Shown one piece after another: positions 1 to 8,245 of a stretch of 64,000 nucleotides of DNA (position 1 is its first letter; the number at the start of each line of letters is the position of its first letter). The position numbers and the translations under genes were made by a program. The notes beneath the pieces were generated by a model. The model worked only from the letters and a program-made list of their open reading frames with translations, was not told the DNA's origin and searched no databases. The stretch is from Microbulbifer sp. GL-2 (GTDB lineage: Bacteria; Pseudomonadota; Gammaproteobacteria; Pseudomonadales; Cellvibrionaceae), in assembly GCF_007183175.1 (NCBI RefSeq), contig NZ_AP019807.1:3158001-3222000 (forward strand). The letters are read 5' to 3'.

Positions 1-452
1 AAAATCGCCTGGTAAAGAAAAATGTCTACCTGGGTGAACTCACGGTGCCGGTACCCAAGAAACCCCGGGGCGAGGAAGTGGTGGAAGTGCGCTATAGCTA
101 TGATATGAACGGTTTGCTGGAAGTGGATGTCACCGTCGTTTCCACCGGTAAAACATTTAATAAGTTAGTGGTATTTACGCCGGGCGCCCTGAATGAGCAG
201 GATAAAGCCCAAGCGTTGAAAAAACTGGCCAAGTTTAAATTCCATCCCCGTGAAGATGAGGAAAACCGGGCGCTGCTCGCCCGTGGCGAACGCTTGTATG
301 AAGCGAGCCTCGGCGAGCAGCGCGATTATATTGCTCAATTACTCGCAAGCTTCGATCGGGTTTTGGATAAACAAAACCTGGTGGAGATTGGCAAGGCGCG
401 TGCCGAACTCACGGAGATTTTCGATAAGCTCGATGGTGAGGACTGGATTTAA
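1..452 (+). CDS. hscC: HscC-like Hsp70 chaperone, C-terminal part (gene runs in from the left)
   Basis: The frame is open from base 3 to the TAA at 450-452, so the start lies outside the window; a GTG at 45 is internal. About 149 codons are visible. The segment around VEVRYSYDMNGLLEVDV is the typical end of the Hsp70 substrate-binding beta-domain, and the following helical, charged part fits the lid; the ending is short and lacks the EEVD/acidic tail of DnaK, as in HscC. Hsp70s use ATP to bind and release unfolded clients and need a J-domain partner. The next gene encodes exactly such a partner and overlaps this stop codon by one base (TAATG), so the two are very probably translated together. 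The ATPase domain cannot be checked here. Confidence 0.85.
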   Translation, partial: NRLVKKNVYLGELTVPVPKKPRGEEVVEVRYSYDMNGLLEVDVTVVSTGKTFNKLVVFTPGALNEQDKAQALKKLAKFKFHPREDEENRALLARGERLYEASLGEQRDYIAQLLASFDRVLDKQNLVEIGKARAELTEIFDKLDGEDWI

Positions 453-1879
453 TGGGCCCCTGGGAGATACTCGAGCTAGCACCCTGCGATGATGCGCGGG
501 CGATCAAGCGCGCCTACGCAAAAAAACTGAAGCAAACCCGCCCGGATGAAAAGCCTGAAGAGTTTCAGCAGTTACACAGCGTCTATAAATGGGCCCTGAA
601 AGCCGCTGAGGAGCTTAAAGAAGAGAAAAAGGAAACTGAGGAACCGCAAAGTACTGAGGTGCTTGTGGACGTAGCTAGTGCTGAGCAGGCTGCACTTTCA
701 CGAGAGGCCGCGCAATTACTTGGGCAAACAGAGTCGCAGGTTCAGCAAGCTAGTGAGCCGAATCATCAAGACCACTCGCCAGTCTCTACAGAAGCTATTG
801 AGCAAGCTCAATCAAAAGTCTCTCTTGACCTGAACCAAGCCCAGGATCAGGAAGCTGGGGGTGAGAGACAGCAGGGGACCTCTACAGAGAAACATGCGGA
901 AGAGCAGCATCCTGAAGTTAAGAATGCACAAGAAGATAATGTGCAAGAAAATCCTATTGAAGAGGATGACACTGAACAAGACCCACAGCGAACGCTGCGA
1001 ATTGCCGAGTACCATCGGGTGTTGGAGCAGGTGGATAGGCTGCTGCAAGCGCCCAGTAAATTCAATGCAAAAGAGAATTGGCGTTTTCTCACCGACACAC
1101 CCCATATGCTCGATGAGGAATATAATTGGAATCTGGGCCTTTCAATCTTCGAACGTTTTGCCAGAATAAATTTGCAAGCTGATGAGGGTACCTCTAAGGA
1201 TAAAAAGCAAACACTGGTTTCTAACAATATTCTTCAGTACTGCAATAGCTTGTTCGACTGGGATGGTAATACCTCCTATTTATACGGCGCCTTGGACGAG
1301 TCCCTTTGTGATTGCATTTTTAATTCTCTGCAAAGTGAAGAAGTTACTGTGGACCCCGCCCAAGGGCTCCGAGGTGGGCGCAAGCTGATCCGGCAGAAAA
1401 TCACCCAGCCGGAAGAAATCTATGATCAATACTACTTTGGCCACTTGCTGGCCCGGGGCGTTGCGGTCTTACTGGATGTATTGTTGTTGTACGTCGCGGT
1501 TGGCTTTATCGCCTCCATTGTGATGATGAAGGTATACGATATGCCAGAAGGTGCCGCCATAACCATGGCGTTGGGAATTTGTTGCCTGGCCTATCTGCTG
1601 ATGGCCTGGATTGCAGAGAGCTCCCGCTTTCAGGCGACGCCGGGTAAATATCTGATGGGTTATAAGGTCACCAACAAAAAATTTGAGCGAATAGGCTATG
1701 GCCATGGCCTCTGGCGGCTACTGAGCTTCACTCTCACCCTACCGTTGGGCAAGATCGGTTGGTTGATTAACTGCTTTTTAGGTGGAAACCTGATGCACGA
1801 TCGCCTCAGCTCAAGCCATGTCATCAATATGCGTAAATCCCGCGAGGAGTATTTGCGGAGATTGCGGGGGGAAGAGTGA
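452..1879 (+). CDS. J-domain protein with C-terminal RDD membrane domain (HscC co-chaperone candidate)
   Basis: 475 aa. Residues 1-50 resemble an atypical J-domain (PWEILELAP, then AIKRAYAKKLKQTRPDE), but the usual HPD tripeptide is RPD at residues 30-32. Residues about 60-195 are a glutamate/glutamine-rich, probably disordered linker. Residues about 325-460 form an RDD domain with two hydrophobic segments (near 335-360 and 368-392) and the conserved TPGKYLMGYKV stretch, so the protein should sit in the inner membrane with the J part in the cytoplasm. Its start overlaps the hscC stop. E. coli HscC also has dedicated J-partners (DjlB/DjlC) next to it; by analogy this protein would recruit HscC to membrane clients. 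That role is inference; the domain calls are fairly firm. Confidence 0.8.
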   Translation: MGPWEILELAPCDDARAIKRAYAKKLKQTRPDEKPEEFQQLHSVYKWALKAAEELKEEKKETEEPQSTEVLVDVASAEQAALSREAAQLLGQTESQVQQASEPNHQDHSPVSTEAIEQAQSKVSLDLNQAQDQEAGGERQQGTSTEKHAEEQHPEVKNAQEDNVQENPIEEDDTEQDPQRTLRIAEYHRVLEQVDRLLQAPSKFNAKENWRFLTDTPHMLDEEYNWNLGLSIFERFARINLQADEGTSKDKKQTLVSNNILQYCNSLFDWDGNTSYLYGALDESLCDCIFNSLQSEEVTVDPAQGLRGGRKLIRQKITQPEEIYDQYYFGHLLARGVAVLLDVLLLYVAVGFIASIVMMKVYDMPEGAAITMALGICCLAYLLMAWIAESSRFQATPGKYLMGYKVTNKKFERIGYGHGLWRLLSFTLTLPLGKIGWLINCFLGGNLMHDRLSSSHVINMRKSREEYLRRLRGEE

Positions 1880-2220
1880 TGCCAGTAGTCTCAAAAGAAA
1901 ATGCTGAGCACTACTCCTGGGGAGAGGGCTGCGATGGCTGGCACTTGGTACGGACCGATTCTCTCAGTGTGATTCAGGAGAGAGTACCTCCTGGTTGCTC
2001 AGAAGTTCGACACCTGCACCGGCAATCTGAACAGTTTTTCTTTGTACTACAGGGCACGGCCACTATTGAATGTGATGGCGAAGAGTATGCCCTCTCTCCC
2101 GGCCAGGGTTTGCATATAGCCGCAGGGAATCCTCATCAGCTGTTTAATAAGGCCTCTATAGACTTGATTTTTACCGTTACCTCAACACCGCCTAGCCATG
2201 GGGATCGGGTGGAGTTGTAG
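1879..2220 (+). CDS. Small cupin-domain protein
   Basis: 113 aa, a single cupin fold. The two metal-binding motifs are visible: HLH followed by a glutamine/glutamate and VLQG (motif 1, around residues 38-53), then PGQGLHIAAGNPHQL (motif 2, around 75-90). There is no signal peptide, so it acts in the cytoplasm. The ATG at 1879 overlaps the preceding TGA (TGATG); a GTG three bases earlier is possible but less likely. Cupins of this size bind a metal and a small ligand or act as isomerases or dioxygenases; the substrate cannot be told. It closes the overlapping hscC-J/RDD-cupin operon. Confidence 0.8.
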   Translation: MPVVSKENAEHYSWGEGCDGWHLVRTDSLSVIQERVPPGCSEVRHLHRQSEQFFFVLQGTATIECDGEEYALSPGQGLHIAAGNPHQLFNKASIDLIFTVTSTPPSHGDRVEL

Positions 2221-2297
2221 GATTAATGTATTAGTGCAATAAAAATTGGATTTACTACCTGTCTATTTCTAGGCGGTTTTGCTTTGTTAGAGGTTAT

Positions 2298-2681
2298 ATG
2301 ACATTTAAAGCAGATGTTCTTGCGGCAGCCAAGCTGAAGGCGGAAGAACTTGAAGATTGGAAGTTTGTATCTAAACGGTATCGATATCGCCCAGAGAAAT
2401 TTTGCGATCTATTAATAGACCCTTCCTGGAATTTTTGTGGTTCTCCCGCTTGGGTAACAACCGTGCCTGATGCAGGTGTTTATATTAAAGAGGTGGAAGA
2501 TATTTTATCTCATCTTTCAGGTTTTTCGCTGAGCCGAACTCCTACTTTTTCAAGGAGGATTAGAATAGCTGATCTTAAGAACCCTTTTGATCGAACAGTT
2601 TATGCTGGAGATTTCGAAAGCCGGGAGAAAGCTATAGCTAAAGTTATGCGTGATCTGGATAATATAATCGAGTTTGGATAG
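2298..2681 (+). CDS. Hypothetical protein, probably truncated by an in-frame TAG
   Basis: 127 aa, family not recognised; soluble, no signal peptide or membrane segment. ATG at 2298 is preceded by AGAGG. The product ends at a TAG (2679-2681), but the same frame continues with protein-like codons for another 71 residues (see the next entry), and that continuation has no ATG of its own. The likely original product is therefore about 199 aa, and this CDS may be the N-terminal part of a gene recently inactivated by a nonsense mutation. The region is AT-rich compared with the housekeeping genes in the window. Whether the short form is stable or functional is unknown. Confidence 0.5.
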   Translation: MTFKADVLAAAKLKAEELEDWKFVSKRYRYRPEKFCDLLIDPSWNFCGSPAWVTTVPDAGVYIKEVEDILSHLSGFSLSRTPTFSRRIRIADLKNPFDRTVYAGDFESREKAIAKVMRDLDNIIEFG

Positions 2682-2897
2682 GCGTACTTAAGAAAGCAAT
2701 ATTGTCTAGACAGCAAAGAGTCCTTTTACCTAAGCGTCCCTGAAGAAACGCGTGGTATCTGGGCTACATACTATTGTATTGTACGTGGATTGCTTGGAGA
2801 TACGGATTATATAAAACGCGTGCTTCGCAAAGAAATTGATCCTGAGGGTCATCAAGAGCTAGAGCTTATTGGTAAGGTTTTGGATTATTTTTCCTGA
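2682..2897 (+). pseudogene. Downstream in-frame continuation of the 2298 gene beyond a TAG
   Basis: Directly after the TAG at 2679-2681 the same frame runs 71 codons to a TGA at 2895-2897. The encoded stretch (beginning AYLRKQYCLDSKESFYLSV and including RGIWATYYCIVRGLLGD) has ordinary protein composition, with a predicted helical character and no further stop. It contains no ATG and no Shine-Dalgarno sequence, so it could only be made by readthrough or in an intact ancestral allele. I read it as the severed C-terminal third of the upstream gene. Confidence 0.5.
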
Positions 2898-3027
2898 AAT
2901 TTAGTTGTAAGGCTGGGGGAGTTCACTTTTTGTGGTGGGTTGTAATTTTTTTGATATCTAATTTTTGATGAATTTTCTTTTCTAGGCTTTTGCAGTGCGG
3001 CTGTAGATAACAGAATTGAGGTTTAAT

Positions 3028-3456
3028 ATGAATGTTTTGTTAATAATTGGGGCTGTTGCTATATTGGTTGCACTTTACCGTGCAGCAACCAGTAAGAATA
3101 TACCGCAAAGCCCGGCGGCATGTGGTATAGCATTTTTTACCGTTACTGCGGGTTTGGCCTCTTGGTTGTATCTATTATCTGCTATTCCTTTCCATTCCCT
3201 GTACTTACTGGTGAGTGTTACCTCATTACCCCTAATATTGTTATTGGGCGGCGTTATGGCTGCGCGTACAAGTGAGGATACTGCCTCAATGAATGCCAAA
3301 ATTGTATTGGCTGTTGCGGCGGTCCCCTATTTACTGGTTACCTTTATTGCTTTTATGAATTCTTCTGAGTGGGCCATTATTTATGCATTAGTAATTTATA
3401 TTCCCTGTATTATTGGTGGGCGATATATTGGCAGTAAATATTTGCAAGTAAAATGA
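3028..3456 (+). CDS. Small inner-membrane protein, four predicted membrane segments
   Basis: 142 aa from the ATG at 3028, chosen because GAGG lies just upstream (3020-3023); an in-frame TTG at 3016 would add four residues without a better ribosome site. Hydrophobic segments are visible near residues 2-20, 30-48, 54-74 and 95-135. No known motif is recognised. It lies between the broken 2298 gene and the relic of an RDD-domain gene, in the AT-rich islet, with no operon partner close enough to suggest a role. Confidence 0.55.
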   Translation: MNVLLIIGAVAILVALYRAATSKNIPQSPAACGIAFFTVTAGLASWLYLLSAIPFHSLYLLVSVTSLPLILLLGGVMAARTSEDTASMNAKIVLAVAAVPYLLVTFIAFMNSSEWAIIYALVIYIPCIIGGRYIGSKYLQVK

Positions 3457-3464
3457 TGTAGAGA

Positions 3465-3765
3465 TGGGTGGCTTTGTCGCTTCTATTGTGATAACAGGCT
3501 GATAAGCGTGGACACCAACGGCACTGGTAATTAGTTACCTGGTTTATCTATTGATGGCCAATTAGGTCACTAGAAAAAAACTGAGTAAAAAGGCAATGGT
3601 TGCAGTCTTTGGTGCCTACTGAACTTCACTCTCACCTTACCGCTGGGTAAAACGGCTGGTTGGTTAACTGTTTTTTAGGTAGGGTTCGTGATGTACGGCC
3701 GCCTCAGCTCAAACCGTACCATCAATCAGCGTAATTAGATTGCGGGGTGGGCTGCGATTGCTTGT
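3465..3765 (+). pseudogene. Decayed second copy of the 3' end of the J/RDD gene
   Basis: This stretch aligns by eye with about 1498-1870, the RDD part of the gene at 452-1879. Examples: GGTGGCTTTGTCGCTTCTATT here against GTTGGCTTTATCGCCTCCATT there; CTTCACTCTCACCTTACCG here against CTTCACTCTCACCCTACCG; CGCCTCAGCTCAAACCGT here against CGCCTCAGCTCAAGCCAT. Stops, small deletions and frame changes are scattered through it, so it encodes nothing. It marks an old duplication of the RDD gene tail, with the cupin, the 2298 gene and the 3028 gene now lying between the two copies. Confidence 0.75.
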
Positions 3766-3802
3766 ACTTGTTAAAAGCTGTTACTTCAACACAGCTTAGC
3801 GC

Positions 3803-4225
3803 TTGAGCTTAAGTGAGTTTTTTTTGGGAATATGGTCGTTGAAAATTTATCCTCCTTTCTTTGTGGTGGGCGAGCTAAAGGTCGCAGATAGAAGAATAGA
3901 TATAATCAAAAAGAGTGGCGCCTATTTTCTGTATTCAGAGCTAGATGAAGACGTGATTTTGTATGATTTTTTTCAAGCTTGGGACTCTTCTCAAGATATT
4001 AAGGAGTGTTTGTTGCCGAAAGTAATTTCAGTTTTATCTGGTGATGTAGAGTTTACTGATATCGGTGCTGATATTTTTGGCGTGGCTTATATCGAGCCTC
4101 AGGTTACGAAGCTTATAGGGGGCATGGCTCCTGACCTGGAATTGCCAACGATGGAATTTAAAGAGCTGGTTGAGCAGTGGGTTGCTTTTCTGGAGTTTTA
4201 TGGTCGAAAGGTACAAGTAACATAG
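3803..4225 (+). CDS. Hypothetical protein, 140 aa
   Basis: The frame opens at a TTG (3803) and I see no better start or clear ribosome site, so the start is uncertain. The product is acidic, soluble and without signal peptide; it contains a YFLYSELDEDVILYDFF stretch and a C-terminal helix (EFKELVEQWVAFLEF). Size, acidity and its place among orphan AT-rich genes resemble immunity proteins of contact-dependent toxin systems, but there is no toxin gene beside it and no family was recognised, so this is only a suggestion. Confidence 0.45.
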   Translation: MSLSEFFLGIWSLKIYPPFFVVGELKVADRRIDIIKKSGAYFLYSELDEDVILYDFFQAWDSSQDIKECLLPKVISVLSGDVEFTDIGADIFGVAYIEPQVTKLIGGMAPDLELPTMEFKELVEQWVAFLEFYGRKVQVT

Positions 4226-4403
4226 TTGGTGCGCAGCTCTAAGTGGGTGTTTAGATTTGGCTGGGGATCACCGTCTCTGCTCCCTGGGTGAATGTTATAG
4301 GATGAAATATAAATGTAGTAACAGTCAGAGACGGGAATTTAAATTTAATGAACAGGTGAAGCTATCTCTAAGTGGAGAGTTTTCAAAGGGGGTAAAAAGT
4401 TAG

Positions 4404-5390
4404 ATGTTCAAGAAAATATTAACTATAAAGAATGTGAATAAAGGTTGTTGTATATCAAATAATCAACTGTTTTTTCAGTCTGGTAAAGAAATTGTTCAAT
4501 ACGATATGGCGGGTAAAAAAGAGCTGCTTCGCAGATCTGTGAGTGATGACTTTCGATGCTTTGTAAAAAGAGACGATTTAATTATAGGTATTTCGGGTTT
4601 GGGGTATACCTTTTTTGATTCTCAGCTTCATGTGGTTAGGTCAATTCGAGTTAAAAATGGCATTGGAGACTATTGTTTATACAACAGTAATTTGGTTGTG
4701 GTGACAACCGATTACGACTATACCCTTTTTCTGCCTAAAGAAGGTGTCCAAGATATTTTTTCAGATGAGGTACTCTGGGAATCCAATAGTGGTGAGGTTA
4801 TAGAGATTGGGTCAAATATAGCCTTTACAGTTTCACTTAAAGGGGTCAGTAGGCGGGGGCTTGGAAAAGGAGAGCTTAAGTGGTTCGTAGAAACATCTAG
4901 TGGAAAATATCTACCTAACCTGGTTGGTGTTAGCAACGACGTGGCAGTTTTTTCTTTTAAAGATTTGGATAAATTAATTGCCTTTGATGTCGAAACAGGA
5001 AAAGTTAAATATGAGATAAAAACTTTTGCGCGAGGGTTGTGTATTGATGAAAAGAAAGGGCTTCTTCATCAAATGTTAGCTAATTATGCCGCTTATGATT
5101 TATTGACTGGAGAGCTAAAGGATAATTATCAAGATTTTTCATATTTTAAGTCAGTGGGGGTGGAGACGCAGAGGAGTAATTATGTTATGATGGGGGAGCA
5201 TATTATAACGACAGATTGGAAAGAAGGGGTAATCGGGGCATTTAATACCACTACCCACAAATTTGATTGGGTGCATAAAATGGGTGGTGTTAGTTTTCCA
5301 CCCCCGGCCCCTATTGTATATCAAAATTCTTATCTTTTACTTTATGATAATTTGGGGGCATTGCATATCTTTGATAGAGTGCTCGAGTAA
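4404..5390 (+). CDS. Cytoplasmic beta-propeller-like protein of unknown function
   Basis: 328 aa, no signal peptide. Repeating short beta-strand patterns such as LIAFDVETGKVKYEI, YAAYDLLTGEL, GAFNTTTHKFDWVHK and LGALHIFDRVLE resemble PQQ-like or WD-like propeller blades (hydrophobic-x-x-D-x-x-T-G). A purine-rich AAAGGGGGTAA lies 10-20 bases upstream of the ATG. The codon use is AT-rich like its left neighbours. Bacterial propellers of this kind bind proteins or, in immunity settings, block toxins; nothing here decides the function. Confidence 0.55.
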   Translation: MFKKILTIKNVNKGCCISNNQLFFQSGKEIVQYDMAGKKELLRRSVSDDFRCFVKRDDLIIGISGLGYTFFDSQLHVVRSIRVKNGIGDYCLYNSNLVVVTTDYDYTLFLPKEGVQDIFSDEVLWESNSGEVIEIGSNIAFTVSLKGVSRRGLGKGELKWFVETSSGKYLPNLVGVSNDVAVFSFKDLDKLIAFDVETGKVKYEIKTFARGLCIDEKKGLLHQMLANYAAYDLLTGELKDNYQDFSYFKSVGVETQRSNYVMMGEHIITTDWKEGVIGAFNTTTHKFDWVHKMGGVSFPPPAPIVYQNSYLLLYDNLGALHIFDRVLE

Positions 5391-5793
5391 GGTTTTAAAG
5401 GGGGAAAGCATTAATTGTTTAGTGTTTCTGGCAAGGGATGGTTTTGTATTTCTGAGGGTTGGTGGTTATATAAGTGTATTTGCTATGCGAAGTGTTGATT
5501 TCTTATAGAGTAGTTTGAAAGTGGGCGGAGATGCATGATCATAAGACAAGCTGCTCAGTGACCACTTAGAAATTAAGAGCGATTTTTTAAGTGTGCCTGA
5601 AATAGCCCTCACTTGAGGTTGAGTAATGTTAAGTGCTTTTGTTTGATCCCATCTTCTTTTCTCCTTATCTCAAAATTAGTGTTCTACTCATTTATTTGTA
5701 ATAAAAAGATGAGGTTCTTTGTTGCTGCCCTCAAGGTTGTTAGCCCTGTGGTGAGGGTTTGGAACCCTATAATAATTGTAAATTGGTGAGAAT
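5391..5793 (+). other. Non-coding AT-rich gap
   Basis: About 400 bases without a convincing frame on either strand. The last bases before 5794 carry ATTGGTGAGAATATG, giving a GGTGAG ribosome site for the next gene. No tRNA, repeat or terminator hairpin was seen. Confidence 0.5.
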
Positions 5794-6804
5794 ATGTTTA
5801 ATGCGGGGTGGTTAAAATTTTTCCTTTTGAGTTTTGCACTGGTTTTCTTTTCAGGTGATGCCTTTGCGGGGCAGGTTAAGTATAAGGGCTGGGTAGATAG
5901 TAATGGCGCAGAACTATACTTAGAGGTCTTTGGCCACGACTCATCTAAACCATTAGTCATGTTTTTACATGGAGGCCCGGGAGATGTGGAGTTGGGGTTG
6001 GTTCCATTTCAGGTGACTGTTGGGCGGGCGCTCGAAGAAAGGTATTTAGTGGCTTATCTTCATCAAAGAGGGGCCGGCAAGTCTCTTGAGGTGAGCGAAG
6101 ACACATTAACGATAAAGAACAATATTCAAGATGTGCACAATGTTATTTCTTTTCTAAAGAAGCACTATAAGAAAGATAAGGTTACCTTAGTTGGTCACTC
6201 TTGGGGCGGGGGCCTTGCAGCTCTCTATGCGAGTGAGCATCCTGAGACATTGGAGAGGTTGGTGTTTATCTCTTCCTTCCAGAATGCGCAGAAACAGGCA
6301 GAAACCAGCTTTGAAGCAACCCTGCAGTGGGCGGAAAAGGAAGGCAATCAGTTAGCTATGCAGGAGTTACAAAAATATCAAGAGTCTCCCTCTGAGCATT
6401 ATTTGCTGCTATCCAAATGGGCGAGTAGAGCGAATGGTGGTATCGTAAATGGGGTTGATATTCCAGGTTTTCTAGCAGCCGAAAAGATTAGTGAGAGATT
6501 TCCAGGGTGGCAGGAGCGGCGTGGAAGCTTGGCTGACAAGATGAACGATGAGCTTCAAGCGATGAGCGTTAATGGAGGTATCGATCATTTACAGATTCCA
6601 GCTTTATTTGTTATCGGTGAAAATGATTCCATTACTACGCCTTTACAGGTAAAGGCAGATTATAGAAGGTATAAAGGGAGTAAATGTTTCTCGGTACTAA
6701 AAGATAGCCATCACTTGCCTTTTATGGACGCAGCAGAAAGTCTGGAGAAGACTGTGTTGGTCTTTTTAGAGGGCGAGGAGTGTATTAGTGACGCGTATGA
6801 GTAA
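5794..6804 (+). CDS. Secreted alpha/beta hydrolase, proline-iminopeptidase-like
   Basis: 336 aa. Residues 1-26 form a signal peptide ending in AFA, so the enzyme is exported. HGGPG at 59-63 is the oxyanion-hole motif typical of the proline iminopeptidase (S33) group, QRGAGKS at 91-97 matches its DQRGxGxS motif, and GHSWGG at 134-139 holds the nucleophile Ser136. The acid (GENDS, near 277) and histidine (DSHHLP, near 307) complete the triad. Family members cut N-terminal proline from peptides or hydrolyse small esters and amides; the export signal suggests use on external substrates. It stands alone and is convergent with the next gene. Confidence 0.8.
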   Translation: MFNAGWLKFFLLSFALVFFSGDAFAGQVKYKGWVDSNGAELYLEVFGHDSSKPLVMFLHGGPGDVELGLVPFQVTVGRALEERYLVAYLHQRGAGKSLEVSEDTLTIKNNIQDVHNVISFLKKHYKKDKVTLVGHSWGGGLAALYASEHPETLERLVFISSFQNAQKQAETSFEATLQWAEKEGNQLAMQELQKYQESPSEHYLLLSKWASRANGGIVNGVDIPGFLAAEKISERFPGWQERRGSLADKMNDELQAMSVNGGIDHLQIPALFVIGENDSITTPLQVKADYRRYKGSKCFSVLKDSHHLPFMDAAESLEKTVLVFLEGEECISDAYE

Positions 6805-6833
6805 TGGATAGCAAGCCAGGCGAGTAGTGTCAG

Positions 6834-6863
6834 GGCCCTGTAGCGTCTCTCTGCTATAGGGCC
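6834..6863. terminator. Hairpin between convergent genes
   Basis: Arms GGCCCTGTAGC (6834-6844) and GCTATAGGGCC (6853-6863) pair with one G-U and an 8-base loop. It lies between two convergent stop codons and could end transcription in both directions, although neither side has a clear T run. Confidence 0.5.
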
Positions 6864-6874
6864 GGCAGGCTCGG

Positions 6875-7774
6875 TTAAAAGGAATACTTTCGTGGTAGCA
6901 CTTTGCTTTTAAAAACCTGTTCTATCCCTTTATCGTAACCAGGATTAACTACGGTATCGTGGTTTTCACCCTTAATGACCCGTTTGCGTAGGGTCAAATT
7001 TTCATAATTGCGGGACTTGAGCCGCTGGGCTAGGTCCCTAAAGTCTTGAACACCGCAAACCTCTCCTTCCTCTAAGCAGACCTCCTCTCCGCCGATAAAC
7101 ATATACACGCTTTTGGGTAAATCGGTTTGGCGTTCAGCGTAGGCGAGTTCGCTTTCTAGAATTTGCTTATCGGCCCACCAGATGCTGGGGCTACCGATCA
7201 CATAGCGGTCGAAGCTATCGGTGTGATTGAAGAGGGCGTGCAGGGCTAAAAGCCCGCCGAGGGAATGGCCAGCCAGTGTTTCGTCACTTTCATCCCCCTT
7301 GAAAGAATTATTGATAAAAGGCTTGAGCTCATTCTCCAAAAATTCCAGAAATTGGTTGGCGCCACCACCCAGAGTATTCCCCCTAATCTCTCCAGGTACT
7401 GGAGTAAAATCCGCTAAACGTAAGGTGAAGTTGGAGCTGTCTAGAGGGTGTGAGATGCCCACCAAAATCACTGGAGGTAGCTTGGCATTGCCTTGCTCAT
7501 CGGGTACCTGTTCGTGGATCAGGTTCGGTGCCACCATGGGGAAGTTCATATAACCGTCGGTCATATAAATGACTGGGTACCGGGTATTATCTTCGGGGTT
7601 ATAGGAGAGCGGTAGTAGCACGTCAATAACAAATCCACGCCCCAGTAAATCTGAGTGGAAGTTGTAAGAGAGGATACCCTGGCGGGTAAATGTTACAGGC
7701 TCAGCGCTACCGGCTTGCACCATTTGGGAAACCAGGACAATAAGGCTGGTAAACAATATTTTAATTATTTTCAT
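6875..7774 (-). CDS. Secreted esterase of the alpha/beta-hydrolase superfamily (esterase D / Fes-like)
   Basis: 299 aa with a signal peptide (about residues 1-21, ending VQAG). The core has PVIYMTDGY near 67-75, the nucleophile elbow AGHSLGG at 168-174 (Ser171), and the catalytic histidine in GENHDTV near residue 272. This layout is that of the putative esterase family containing Fes/IroE siderophore esterases and S-formylglutathione hydrolase relatives. No iron-regulated or siderophore genes are nearby, so the substrate is open. A pair of cysteines (near 233 and 240) could form a disulfide, consistent with an extracytoplasmic location. Confidence 0.8.
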   Translation of the reverse strand: MKIIKILFTSLIVLVSQMVQAGSAEPVTFTRQGILSYNFHSDLLGRGFVIDVLLPLSYNPEDNTRYPVIYMTDGYMNFPMVAPNLIHEQVPDEQGNAKLPPVILVGISHPLDSSNFTLRLADFTPVPGEIRGNTLGGGANQFLEFLENELKPFINNSFKGDESDETLAGHSLGGLLALHALFNHTDSFDRYVIGSPSIWWADKQILESELAYAERQTDLPKSVYMFIGGEEVCLEEGEVCGVQDFRDLAQRLKSRNYENLTLRKRVIKGENHDTVVNPGYDKGIEQVFKSKVLPRKYSF

Positions 7775-8245
7775 TTTTATCCCTTAGTGAGCCACTTCAT
7801 TGTGTGCTCAGCCGCGTCAGAAAGCGGACAATACTGACAAGCCTATCAGATTGAGTGCGACTCTATCCACCTTGAGCCGTATCAGATGTCGCAAAGATAA
7901 GTATATAAGGTGTAGTGGGGTCTGTGAGGGAGGCACTATAGTGGAAGTGGCGCAGATAGTATCCTCCCTGGCGTCTCTACATCCTGTGAGGGGCATACTG
8001 GCTCTATCTCAAAGAGTCTGGGTCATATGAAGGGGGCTGCTTTAAGAGCGCCTGGCAAGCTGTGGTATGACAATTAAGTAATGGACGGCCACTTAGGACA
8101 ATAGTCACAGGCTAAGGCAAGGAATTTACTATGAATAGGGTTTAACTATCGCGCTTGTTCCATATGAAGTTGAGGGTTATTTTCTGTGGCCTCTCAGACT
8201 CCTGTAGGCATAATCGTGGGCCTACAGGAGAGAATTTCCAGATAA
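7775..8245. other. Non-coding stretch with a strong inverted repeat at 8199-8230
   Basis: No convincing gene in 7775-8245. The one structure seen is a perfect 11-base inverted repeat, CTCCTGTAGGC at 8199-8209 and GCCTACAGGAG at 8220-8230, with a 10-base loop. It sits just before the disrupted reading frame that follows and may be a terminator or a repeat remnant. Confidence 0.5.

Noticed and set aside
7800..8030. 76-codon plus-strand frame
   Set aside because: Cysteine- and arginine-rich random-looking text without ribosome site.
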